Below, in pieces: positions 16,026 to 24,053 of a stretch of DNA of 26,118 nt. The position numbers and the translations under genes were made by a program. Origin of the DNA: UCB3 sp964415605 (GTDB lineage: Bacteria; Chloroflexota; Anaerolineae; Epilineales; Epilineaceae); NCBI GenBank assembly GCA_964415605.1, contig CAYQBA010000054.1:1-26118 (forward strand). The letters run 5' to 3'. The stretch's first letter is position 1; every line of letters starts with the position of its first letter. The notes beneath the pieces are model-generated. The model did no database searches. It was given only the letters and a program-made list of their open reading frames with translations, and had not been told where the DNA came from.

Positions 16026-16054
16026 TTGACCCCCGCTATCCCGCCGCCTAGAAT
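16026..16054 (+). promoter_or_regulatory. Near-consensus promoter for the UbiA-family gene
   Basis: TTGACC at 16026-16031 and TAGAAT at 16049-16054 are 17 bp apart, each matching five of six consensus bases. The predicted start point (about 16061) is only one to three bases before the GTG at 16063, and no ribosome binding site is seen, so the transcript is probably leaderless. Confidence 0.75.
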
Positions 16055-16062
16055 GCTGATCC

Positions 16063-16989
16063 GTGAACACGCCGTCACGCCCGCGCCGCTCCCCTCCGCG
16101 CGCGCTCCTCGCCGCCCTCCGCCCTCGCCAATGGATCAAGAACGGCGTTGTCTTCGCGGCGTTGATCCTCACCCGTGGGCTCGGCGACGCGCCAAAGACG
16201 TTGGCGGTGCTGGCGGTGTGCGGCCTGTTCTGTGCCATCTCGAGCGCGGTCTACCTGATCAACGATGTCTCGGATATCGCCAACGATCGGCAGCACCCCG
16301 AGAAGCGCTTTCGCCCGCTGGCCACCGGCGAGCTATCGCCGCGCGCGGCGCTCCTGGCATCGGCGGTGCTCATCGCCGTCGGCGTCGGAGGCGGGTTCCT
16401 TTTTACGCCGAACGCCAACGGGCTCCCCATGGTCGGCTTGATCATCTTGGCCTACCTCGGGCTTCAAATCGCCTACACGTTCTTCCTGAAACACCAGCTC
16501 ATCGTCGACGTGATGGCGATCGCCGGCGGCTTCGTGCTCCGGGTGCTGGTGGGCGGCGCGGCGATCGACGAGCCGATCTCGTCGTACCTCTATCTTTCGA
16601 TGATCTTCCTGGCGTTGTTCCAGGGCTTCTCGAAGCGCCGTCACGAGCTGCAGGTTCTGGCCGACGCGGCCGGTGAGCACCGGGCCAGCTTGAGCCAGTA
16701 TACCATACCGCTCCTGGACCAGTTCATCATCGTGGCGGCGACGGCGACGATTGTCACCTACGCGCTCTATGCGATCACTACGCCCTATCGACCCAGCGCC
16801 GTGTCGCCGAACATGCTCCTGCTCACCGTGCCGTTCGTGATCTACGCGCTGTTCCGCTACATGTACCTGGTGCAGGTGTTGGGGATGGGCGGCGCGCCGG
16901 AGGAGCTGGTCTTGCGCGACCGGTTGCTCCTGTCGGCCGGCATCGGATGGCTCACGTCGCTGCTGGTGATGTTGTACCTGATCCCGTGA
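16063..16989 (+). CDS. UbiA-family prenyltransferase, decaprenyl-phosphate phosphoribosyltransferase-like
   Basis: The 308-residue integral membrane protein has about eight to nine hydrophobic helices. LRPRQWIKN near the N-terminus, the metal-binding N67DxxDxxxD motif in NDVSDIANDRQHPEKRFRPL, and FLKHQLIVDVMAIAGGFVLR followed by GFSKRRHEL are marks of the UbiA subgroup that joins phosphoribose to polyprenyl phosphate (Rv3806c type, first step towards decaprenyl-phospho-arabinose). That substrate is inferred; another polyprenyl acceptor is possible. The start is a GTG at 16063 with a promoter so close that the mRNA looks leaderless. Its 3' end overlaps the opposing hyuB end by 38 bp, and no terminator is visible there. 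Confidence 0.88.
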   Translation: MNTPSRPRRSPPRALLAALRPRQWIKNGVVFAALILTRGLGDAPKTLAVLAVCGLFCAISSAVYLINDVSDIANDRQHPEKRFRPLATGELSPRAALLASAVLIAVGVGGGFLFTPNANGLPMVGLIILAYLGLQIAYTFFLKHQLIVDVMAIAGGFVLRVLVGGAAIDEPISSYLYLSMIFLALFQGFSKRRHELQVLADAAGEHRASLSQYTIPLLDQFIIVAATATIVTYALYAITTPYRPSAVSPNMLLLTVPFVIYALFRYMYLVQVLGMGGAPEELVLRDRLLLSAGIGWLTSLLVMLYLIP

Positions 16990-18550
16990 CCGGCTCGCCC
17001 CACCCTCCCCCGCCCGGCGTCCGCACGATCAGGACGTCACCCTGGCTCACACCGAAGCTGCCCTTGGCCGGGAGGTGGCGCTCGCCCACCTCGCCGGATG
17101 CCACCAGCCGATTCTCGCCCCGTTGAGCGGGCTCGCCTCCCCCCAGGCCCCATGGGGCCCGGTCGCGCCGTTCGGTAAACAGCGAGACGTGCGCCGGCGT
17201 CAGGAACCGCAGCCGCCGTTCGATCCCGTCGCCCCCGGCGTGCCGCCCCGGGCCGCCGGATGCCGGGCGGATGCGATACGCGTCGACCCGGATGGGGCAA
17301 GCGACCTCCAGCGCCTCGGCCGGCGTGTTGCGCGTGTTGGTCATGTGCACTTGACTGCCGTCCGCGCCGCGCCCCTCGGGGCCCGCGCCGGCGCCGCCGC
17401 CAAGGGTCTCGTAGTACGCGAAGGTCCGCCCCGTCCGTTCGTCGAAGCCGCCGACGACGACGTTGTTCATCGTGCCCTGACTGGCGGCGGGAATCCGGGA
17501 CGGCAGGGCGACCGCCAGCGCGCCGAGCACGACGTCGACGACGCGCTGGCTGGTCTCGACGTTGCCGCCAGCGACGGCCGCCGCGCGCGATGGGTTGAGG
17601 AGGCAGCCCGGGGGGGCCACCACATCGACCGCCTCGAACGTGCCGGCGTTGATGGGAGCGTCGCCGACCAGGCAGGCGACCACGTAACAGACGGCGGCCC
17701 ATGTCACCGACAGCGGGGCGTTCACGCCGCCTCGCGCTTCCGCCGCGGTCCCGGTGAAGTCCGCGTAAAGCCGTCCGTCCCGCACGCGGACCTGCACGGC
17801 GATCCGCAAGGGCCCGTCGCCATGCCCGTTGTCGTCGAGCCAATCCTCGAACCCGTAGCAGCCATCCGGAATCTCCCGCAGCGCGGCGAGGGCGAGGCGC
17901 GCGCTGTAGCCCAGCAGGGCGTCGATCGCCGGCTCGAGGCCGCGCGGCTCGGTGGCGTGCAGTGCCAGGATCCGATCACTCCCCACTTGATGGGCGGCGA
18001 TCTGCGCTTCAAGATCGCCTCGCCGCTCGTCGGGCGTGCGGGAGTTGGCGCAGATCATGTCGACCATGTCCGCGACCAGGTGCCCACCACGCACGAGGTG
18101 CACCGGCGGCAGGACGAGACCCTCGCCGTGGAGGTCGTTGGCGATGGGGAGTGATCCCGGCGCCGACCCGCCGACATCCGCGTGGTGAGCACGTGTCGCC
18201 AGATAGTAGCGGGGCCGTGGGTCGCCCGGGACGTGGACGGGCGAGACGGTGGTGAGATCGGGAAGGTGGCTGCCGCCGAGATACGGGGCATTCAGCACGA
18301 CGACGTCCCTTGGCTCGAGCGGACGGCCGTGCGCACGGACGGCGGCGACCGCGGCGGGCATGGCGCCGAGATGCACCGGAATGTGCGCGGCCTGTGCCAC
18401 GAGCCGACCGCGGGCGTCGAAGACGGCGCACGAGAAGTCCAGACGCTCCTTGATGTTGGGCGACGAGGCGGCCCGTTGCAGGGTCGCTCCCATGGCCTCC
18501 GCCACGGAGGCCACCCGATGGCGGAAGACCTCGAGATCGGCGGGGTCCAT
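16952..18550 (-). CDS. hyuB: Hydantoinase B / oxoprolinase family protein
   Basis: The 532-residue product is a full-length HyuB: MDPADLEVFRHRVASVAEAM and the AASSPNIKERLDFSCAVFD stretch, LNAPYLGGSHLPDLT near residue 90, RAHHADVGGSAPGSLP, GGGAGAGPEGRGADGSQVHM and TNTRNTPAEALE, and the glycine-rich end TPGGGGWGEP. Such proteins normally work with an ATP-using HyuA partner to open hydantoin, 5-oxoproline or related rings. No hyuA is in the window, so the substrate is open. The ATG lies 14 nt after the preceding gene and lacks a good ribosome binding site, suggesting coupled translation. The end overlaps the UbiA-family gene tail-to-tail. Confidence 0.9.
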   Translation of the reverse strand: MDPADLEVFRHRVASVAEAMGATLQRAASSPNIKERLDFSCAVFDARGRLVAQAAHIPVHLGAMPAAVAAVRAHGRPLEPRDVVVLNAPYLGGSHLPDLTTVSPVHVPGDPRPRYYLATRAHHADVGGSAPGSLPIANDLHGEGLVLPPVHLVRGGHLVADMVDMICANSRTPDERRGDLEAQIAAHQVGSDRILALHATEPRGLEPAIDALLGYSARLALAALREIPDGCYGFEDWLDDNGHGDGPLRIAVQVRVRDGRLYADFTGTAAEARGGVNAPLSVTWAAVCYVVACLVGDAPINAGTFEAVDVVAPPGCLLNPSRAAAVAGGNVETSQRVVDVVLGALAVALPSRIPAASQGTMNNVVVGGFDERTGRTFAYYETLGGGAGAGPEGRGADGSQVHMTNTRNTPAEALEVACPIRVDAYRIRPASGGPGRHAGGDGIERRLRFLTPAHVSLFTERRDRAPWGLGGGEPAQRGENRLVASGEVGERHLPAKGSFGVSQGDVLIVRTPGGGGWGEPVTGSGTTSPAAT

Positions 18551-18564
18551 GGGATGCGGGCGGG

Positions 18565-19221
18565 CTACGGGTACGCGGCGTCGGTGGCGGTGGCCGCCGC
18601 CGCGGCGGTGGTCGTGACGGTGCCGGTGCCAAGTTCGAGTCCACCGCCCGGTGCCGTCGCCGTCGGCGTCCCAGACCCCGCACCCGCGGACGGCGTCGCG
18701 CCGCGCGGCCCCGGCTCGAAACCACCCGCCGTCGCGCGCGCGGCTTCCGCCGTGGCCGTCATGGCCGCACGCCGTGACGACACCGCTGCGGCGGGCGGCG
18801 GCGTCGCAAACACGATCGGCTCCGGGGTGGCCATCACGTCGAAGACAGACGTTGGGGCCAGATCGGCCGTCGGGACGCCAAAAGGTGGAGAGACGAACGA
18901 AGGTGTGTCGACGGGAGGGGCGAACGGCGCCGCGCCGAAACCCGGCTCGGACAATGCGCCGGAGCCCGGCAAGGGCGCCGCGGCGGTCGACGGCGCGAGC
19001 GGCGCGCGGGTGGGGAGCGCGGTGGGGGTTGCGTCCGACTGGGCGACGCCGCCGACCAACCCGTCCAGGCACAACCATGGCACGGCGCCGCACCACAGGT
19101 CCGCCGTGTACCAGATCAAGGTTGCCAGGAGGAAAGCCATGCCCAGGAGGCCGGCGACGATCTCGCGACTGGCACGGCCGTCGCGCGTGGGAGCCGCCGC
19201 TTCAGGGGGACGATAGATCAC
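18565..19221 (-). CDS. Membrane-anchored Pro/Ala/Thr-rich protein of unknown function
   Basis: I do not recognise a family. The 218-residue product has a short basic N-terminus, one hydrophobic helix at about residues 21-40 (IVAGLLGMAFLLATLIWY), two cysteines just beyond it (C44, C51) and then a ~165-residue low-complexity Pro/Ala/Thr/Ser/Gly-rich region (for example ATPEPIVFATPPPAAA), likely outside the cell. GTG at 19221 is chosen because AAAGGAA at 19235-19229 is seven bases upstream; the longer TTG at 19257 would sit inside the promoter -10. It is cotranscribed with hyuB. It could be a surface anchor or stalk. High GC makes false ORFs easy, but promoter, binding site and helix support it. 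Confidence 0.62.
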   Translation of the reverse strand: MIYRPPEAAAPTRDGRASREIVAGLLGMAFLLATLIWYTADLWCGAVPWLCLDGLVGGVAQSDATPTALPTRAPLAPSTAAAPLPGSGALSEPGFGAAPFAPPVDTPSFVSPPFGVPTADLAPTSVFDVMATPEPIVFATPPPAAAVSSRRAAMTATAEAARATAGGFEPGPRGATPSAGAGSGTPTATAPGGGLELGTGTVTTTAAAAATATDAAYP

Positions 19222-19228
19222 CGATCCG

Positions 19229-19235
19229 TTCCTTT
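19229..19235 (-). promoter_or_regulatory. Ribosome binding site setting the GTG start at 19221
   Basis: Read on the - strand this is AAAGGAA, seven bases before the GTG at 19221. It supports the short start rather than the upstream TTG at 19257. Confidence 0.6.
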
Positions 19236-19256
19236 GATTGGATGGAAGCCGGGGCA

Positions 19257-19285
19257 AGTCTAGGCAGGCCCCTGGAGCGAGTCAA
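19257..19285 (-). promoter_or_regulatory. Promoter for the membrane protein-hyuB pair
   Basis: On the - strand TTGACT (19285-19280) and TAGACT (19262-19257) are 17 bp apart. The -35 matches five of six bases, the -10 four of six. The predicted leader is about 29 nt. It faces away from the rpoC promoter, whose -35 begins 35 bp further on. Confidence 0.6.
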
Positions 19286-19319
19286 AACCACGGCGCGCGC
19301 CTCAGGACGCCGTGAATTA

Positions 19320-19347
19320 TTGACAACTCACGCGACCTGACTAGAAT
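19320..19347 (+). promoter_or_regulatory. Strong promoter for rpoC
   Basis: TTGACA at 19320-19325 is a perfect -35, and TAGAAT at 19342-19347 matches five of six -10 bases, with a 16-bp spacer. Transcription should start near 19354, about 206 nt before the rpoC start codon. This is the clearest promoter in the window and shows that rpoC is transcribed independently of any rpoB. Confidence 0.82.
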
Positions 19348-19353
19348 TCCATG

Positions 19354-19559
19354 CGCCAAAATAGCGCCCGGTCACCATTTGCGCGAGCGTTCGCGCGATC
19401 TTTGGTTCAGCTCATGATGGTCGGTCGGCGATGGCGCGTCTGGATGTGCCCGGGCGCGCCGTTATGCATGTATGCCAACCGCCGCGGTGGCGGGTTGCCG
19501 GTGTCGACACCCCGGCGCGCGCCGCGGAGGCGACGAGATTCCACCCAGGAGGCCTGTCG
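19354..19559 (+). other. Long rpoC 5' leader
   Basis: About 206 nt separate the predicted transcript start from the rpoC TTG. It contains a hairpin at 19379-19398 (six perfect pairs plus two weaker ones, four-base loop GCGT), a 12-bp palindrome GGTGTCGACACC at 19500-19511, and the ribosome binding site at 19547-19552. I see no known riboswitch or convincing leader peptide. The length leaves room for autoregulation, but that is inference. Together with the two promoters it explains the 338-bp gene-free stretch at 19222-19559. Confidence 0.5.
19547..19552 (+). promoter_or_regulatory. Ribosome binding site deciding the rpoC start
   Basis: AGGAGG lies seven bases before the TTG at 19560. This strong site favours 19560 over the in-frame ATG at 19431, whose extra 43 codons do not resemble beta'. 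Confidence 0.8.
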
Positions 19560-22500
19560 TTGTCAATCAAGGACTTCCACGCCCTTCGAATCAGCCTCGC
19601 GTCGCCGGACGAGATCCGGACGTGGTCGCACGGCGAGGTCACGAAGCCCGAGACCATCAACTACCGCCGGCTGCGCCCGGAGAAGGACGGCCTGTTCTGC
19701 GAGGCGATCTTCGGCCCGACCAAGGACTGGCAATGCTACTGCGGGAAGTACAAGAAGATCCGCTACCGGGGGATCGTCTGCGATAAGTGCGGCGTGGAGG
19801 TGACCCGGGCTCGCGTTCGGCGCGAGCGGATGGGCCACATCGAGCTTGCCAGCCCCGTCGCCCACATCTGGTACACCCGGCGGGTGCCGAGCTATCTCGG
19901 GATCCTGCTCGACATCTCCCGGCGCAACCTCGATCGCGTCCTCTACTTTGCGCAGTACATCGTCACGCGTGTTGACGAGGACGAGCGGGGACGGGTGCTC
20001 AAGCGACTCGAGGAGGACCATCGCCAGCACATCGCGACCGCTCGCGATCGAATCGCCGAGGAGATCGAAGCGGTGCGCACCGAGGCCGAGGCCCCGCTCG
20101 CGGGCCTCAAGGCGGAGGTGGAAGCGCGCCGCGCCGAGGCGAACGCGCGCCTCGAGGCCGAGATCATGGCATTGACCGCGGCTGGCAAGGCGTTGCAGGA
20201 CACGCTGAACGGCATGCGCGACAAGCCCGCGCCGCGCGACGTCGTCTTCGAGGCGACTGGGGCCACGGTGGCTCCGAAGGGCGAGGTCGTCTCGGCGGTT
20301 CACCTCGAGCGCCTCAACGAGCTGGTCAGCGCCCGTATTGGCGACCTGCAGGTCGAGGCCGAGGACGCCACGCGTGATCTGCAGGCCCGCTTCGACGCCG
20401 AGCGCGAGAAGCTGATGCGTGACGTCGATGGTCGCGTGCACGGGCGGAACCTCCAGGTCGAGGAGGAGATCGCCAAGCTCGAGACCGAGCACCGGCGCAT
20501 GCGCGACGATCTCAACGCGCTGGCGGTCATGCAGCTCTTGACCGAGGCCGAGTACTGGGAGATCAAGGAGCGTTGGGGTGGCGTGTTCGACGCCGGCATG
20601 GGCGCCGAGGCATTGTACGACATCGTCTCCAAGATGGATCTCACGGCGATGGCGCACGAGATGCGCGAGGAGATCCTGCATGGCCGCTCGAAGCAGCGCC
20701 GCCGGAAGGCGACCAAGCGGCTGAAGATCATCGAGGCGCTGCGCCGGTCGCACAACAAGCCCGAGTGGATGATACTGAAGGTTCTGCCGGTGATCCCGCC
20801 CGACCTCCGGCCGATGGTCCAGCTGGACGGGGGCCGTTTCGCGACCTCGGACCTCAACGACCTGTATCGCCGCGTCATCAACCGCAACAACCGGCTCAAG
20901 CGGTTGATCGAGCTGGGCGCCCCGGATGTCATCATTCGCAACGAGAAGCGCATGCTTCAGGAGGCCGTCGATTCGTTGATCGACAACAGCCGCCGGGGGA
21001 AGGCGGTCTCGGCGCGCGGCCGCCGCAAGCTCAAGAGCCTGTCGGACATGCTCAAGGGCAAGCAGGGGCGGTTCCGGCGCAATCTCCTCGGCAAGCGCGT
21101 GGACTACAGCGGGAGGTCCGTCATCGTGGTGGGCCCGCAGCTCAAGCTGCACCAATGCGGCCTGCCTCGGACGATGGCGCTCGAGCTCTTCCGGCCCTTC
21201 GTCATGCGCAAGCTGGTCGAGTACAACTATGCGCACAACGTCAAGGGCGCCAAGCGGCTGATCGAGAAGATGGATCCGGTCGTATGGTCCGTGCTCGAGG
21301 AGATCATCCAGGACTACCCGGTCCTGCTCAATCGAGCGCCGACGCTGCACCGCCTCGGCATCCAGGCGTTCCAGCCCGTTCTGGTCGAGGGCAAGGCCAT
21401 CCACATCCACCCGTTGGTGTGCGCCGCCTTCAACGCCGACTTCGATGGCGACATGATGGCGGTGCACGTGCCGCTCTCGGAGAAGGCCAAGCGCGAGGCC
21501 AGCATGCTGATGCTCTCGACGCGCAACCTGCTCAAGCCGGCCAGCGGCGAGCCGATCGTCGAGCCCCAGAAGGACATGGTGCTCGGCATGTACTACCTGA
21601 CGGTGCTGCGGCCGGACGCCAAGGGTGCTGGCCAGACGTTCAGCAGCCTCGAGGAAGTGCAGATGGCGTACGAGCTGGGGTATGTGCACGTGCACGCGCC
21701 CATCAAGGTGCTCACGCCGACGTACTTCGACGCGGATACCCGGCGATTGCCAGACGGTCCTCGGGTCGAGCTGGTCGAGACCACGGTGGGCCGCGCGTTG
21801 TTCAACATGGTGCTGCCGGAGCCGATGCGATTCTACGACCCGGGCGTGCCGTTGGACAAGGGTGGCGTCAAGGTGTTGGTGGCCGTGTCGATCGATGTGC
21901 TTGGCGCCAATCGCGCCGCCGAGCTGCTCGACGAGCTCAAGACCATCGGTTTTCAGTACGCCACGCGCTCGGGCCTGTCGATCGCCGTGGACGACATCAC
22001 CGTGCCGCGACGGAAGTCGGAGATCATCGCCGAGGTCGACGATATCGTCCTGCAGCTCAACCGGCAGTTCCGCCGGGGCCTCATCACCGACGAGGAGCGG
22101 TACACCCGCACCATCGAGGAGTGGCATCGCGCGACCGAGGAGCTGACCTCGGCGGTGACGGACGAGATGCCGGCGTATGGCTCCATCCGGATGATGGCGG
22201 CCAGCGGCTCGACGAAGGGTGGCTTCACCCCGATTCGCCAGCTTGCCGGCATGCGCGGCCTGATGAGCGACCCGTCCGGCCGGATCATCGACTTGCCGAT
22301 CCGGTCCAACTTCCGCGAAGGGTTGACGACGCTCGAGTACTTCATCTCGACGCACGGCGCCCGCAAGGGGTTGGCCGACACGGCGCTCCGCACCGCAGAC
22401 GCGGGCTACCTCACACGGCGCTTGGTCGACGTCGCCCAAGATGCCATCATCAACGACTACGATTGCGGTACGACCCACGGGATCGTGCTCGAGGCAGCCT

Positions 22501-24050
22501 CACCGCGCGAGTTCATCGAGCAGTGGTCGGAGCGAGCGCTCGGGCGTGTGGTGCTCGACCCGGTGGTCGATCCGGCCACCGGCGAGGTCCTGATTGAGGC
22601 CGACACGATCCTGGACCGCAAGCACGTGACGGTGATGGATGCGCATGGCGTTCGCGAGATCCGCGTGCGGTCGCCCTTGGGGTGCTCGCTCCGGCACGGC
22701 ATCTGCCAGCTGTGCTATGGGCAGGATCTCGGGCGGGGCGGGCTCATCCACGTCGGCGAGGCCGTGGGGATCATCGCAGCGCAGAGCATCGGTGAGCCCG
22801 GCACGCAGCTCACACTGCGCACGTTCCACACCGGGGGCGTGGCCACGGGCGGCGGCGGCGACATCACGCATGGCTTGCCGCGGGTGCAGGAGCTGTTCGA
22901 AGCGCGTAACCCCAAGGGTGAGGCGATCCTCGCCGACATCTCGGGCCGCGTCTCGCTGCACCGCGACGGCGAGGTGCTGTCGCTGCGGGTCACGGATGCC
23001 CGCGTCGTGCGCGACGCCTATCCACGCCCCGACGCCTACACGGTCCGGGTCAAAGATGGCGACGACGTGAAGGCCGGCGACGTCCTCATGGACAGCGGCG
23101 ACCACCGCATTGTGGCCGATCATGCGGGCGTCGCACAGGTCGGTGACGCCGAAGTCGTCGTGGCGCGCGAGACGCGCCAGCAGGAGGAGTACGTGGTGCC
23201 GGCCGGCGCGCGCCTCTACGTCAAGGATGGGGATGTCGTGCAGGCCGGGACGCAGATGACGGAAGGGTCGCAGAACCCGTATCGCATCCTCGCGATCCTC
23301 GGCGTGGAGGCCACGCAGACCTATCTGCTCGACGAGATCCAGAAGGTCTATCGCAGCCAGGGCGTCTCGATCCACGACAAGCACATCGAGATCATCGTGC
23401 GGCAGATGCTCGGCAAGGTGCGCATCCTGCGTCCGGGCAACACGCTGCTGCTCCCCGGGGATCTGATCGACCGCGCGGCCATCGACGAGATCAACACCAC
23501 GGTGGTTGCGGAGGGTGGCCGCCCGGCCACCTATCAGCCGATGCTGCTGGGGATCACCAAGGCATCGCTCGAGACCGACAGCGTCTTGTCCGCGGCGAGC
23601 TTCCAGCATACCATCAACATCCTGGCGAAGGCCGCGATCGAGGGCAAGACCGATCGCCTGGTCGGGCTCAAGGAGAACGTGATCCTGGGCAAGCTCATCC
23701 CGGCGGGCACCGGCTTCCGGCGCCGGGCCCACCTGGGCGACGACGCGATCGCGCGCGACGAGGATGGTGTCGGCCTCGATTTGTCGGAGGAGGTGCTCGC
23801 CGAGCTCCTCGAGGACGAGACCGATCTGGAACGCCTGGTGTTCATCGGCGACGAGGCCGACGATGAGGTGCTCGCGGTGGCGGACGCCGACTTGGCGAAG
23901 GCCGTTGACGACGAGGACGACGAAGAGGTCGACCTCTTCGAGAGCGATGACGAACCGGAAGAGGATGAGGACGAAGAGCCTCTCGACGATGTGGATGTCG
24001 ATTTCGAGGACGACTCCGACCTCGACGCCGAAGCCTACGATGAGGACTGA
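19560..24050 (+). CDS. rpoC: DNA-directed RNA polymerase subunit beta'
   Basis: The 1496-residue catalytic subunit starts (TTG) SIKDFHALRISLASPDEIR. The N-terminal zinc site is C59/C61/C74/C77. Residues about 139-322 form a coiled-coil insertion absent from E. coli beta'. The active-site loop NADFDGDMMAVHVPLS has the Mg-binding D627, D629 and D631, but the almost invariant following Gln is Met632. The bridge helix region MAASGSTKGGFTPIRQLAG has one residue more than E. coli, followed by a normal trigger-loop region (ISTHGARKGLADTALRTADAGYLTRRLVDVAQD). The second zinc site is C969/C1042/C1049/C1052. The last ~78 residues are more than half Asp/Glu. rpoB is not upstream; the gene has its own promoter and is followed after 3 nt by an S1 gene. 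Confidence 0.97.
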   Translation: MSIKDFHALRISLASPDEIRTWSHGEVTKPETINYRRLRPEKDGLFCEAIFGPTKDWQCYCGKYKKIRYRGIVCDKCGVEVTRARVRRERMGHIELASPVAHIWYTRRVPSYLGILLDISRRNLDRVLYFAQYIVTRVDEDERGRVLKRLEEDHRQHIATARDRIAEEIEAVRTEAEAPLAGLKAEVEARRAEANARLEAEIMALTAAGKALQDTLNGMRDKPAPRDVVFEATGATVAPKGEVVSAVHLERLNELVSARIGDLQVEAEDATRDLQARFDAEREKLMRDVDGRVHGRNLQVEEEIAKLETEHRRMRDDLNALAVMQLLTEAEYWEIKERWGGVFDAGMGAEALYDIVSKMDLTAMAHEMREEILHGRSKQRRRKATKRLKIIEALRRSHNKPEWMILKVLPVIPPDLRPMVQLDGGRFATSDLNDLYRRVINRNNRLKRLIELGAPDVIIRNEKRMLQEAVDSLIDNSRRGKAVSARGRRKLKSLSDMLKGKQGRFRRNLLGKRVDYSGRSVIVVGPQLKLHQCGLPRTMALELFRPFVMRKLVEYNYAHNVKGAKRLIEKMDPVVWSVLEEIIQDYPVLLNRAPTLHRLGIQAFQPVLVEGKAIHIHPLVCAAFNADFDGDMMAVHVPLSEKAKREASMLMLSTRNLLKPASGEPIVEPQKDMVLGMYYLTVLRPDAKGAGQTFSSLEEVQMAYELGYVHVHAPIKVLTPTYFDADTRRLPDGPRVELVETTVGRALFNMVLPEPMRFYDPGVPLDKGGVKVLVAVSIDVLGANRAAELLDELKTIGFQYATRSGLSIAVDDITVPRRKSEIIAEVDDIVLQLNRQFRRGLITDEERYTRTIEEWHRATEELTSAVTDEMPAYGSIRMMAASGSTKGGFTPIRQLAGMRGLMSDPSGRIIDLPIRSNFREGLTTLEYFISTHGARKGLADTALRTADAGYLTRRLVDVAQDAIINDYDCGTTHGIVLEAASPREFIEQWSERALGRVVLDPVVDPATGEVLIEADTILDRKHVTVMDAHGVREIRVRSPLGCSLRHGICQLCYGQDLGRGGLIHVGEAVGIIAAQSIGEPGTQLTLRTFHTGGVATGGGGDITHGLPRVQELFEARNPKGEAILADISGRVSLHRDGEVLSLRVTDARVVRDAYPRPDAYTVRVKDGDDVKAGDVLMDSGDHRIVADHAGVAQVGDAEVVVARETRQQEEYVVPAGARLYVKDGDVVQAGTQMTEGSQNPYRILAILGVEATQTYLLDEIQKVYRSQGVSIHDKHIEIIVRQMLGKVRILRPGNTLLLPGDLIDRAAIDEINTTVVAEGGRPATYQPMLLGITKASLETDSVLSAASFQHTINILAKAAIEGKTDRLVGLKENVILGKLIPAGTGFRRRAHLGDDAIARDEDGVGLDLSEEVLAELLEDETDLERLVFIGDEADDEVLAVADADLAKAVDDEDDEEVDLFESDDEPEEDEDEEPLDDVDVDFEDDSDLDAEAYDED

Positions 24051-24053
24051 GTA

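Noticed and set aside
18551..19096. N-terminal extension of hyuB
   Set aside because: The extra 182 codons are out of family, overlap the upstream membrane protein gene, and MDPADLEVF at 18550 is the expected HyuB start.
19431..19559. 43-codon N-terminal extension of rpoC
   Set aside because: The extra residues do not resemble beta', and a strong AGGAGG favours the TTG at 19560.
19351..19803. ATG right after the rpoC promoter opening a 150-codon frame
   Set aside because: It runs out of frame into rpoC, lies upstream of the expected transcript start, has no ribosome binding site and encodes an Arg-rich composition typical of a shadow frame.
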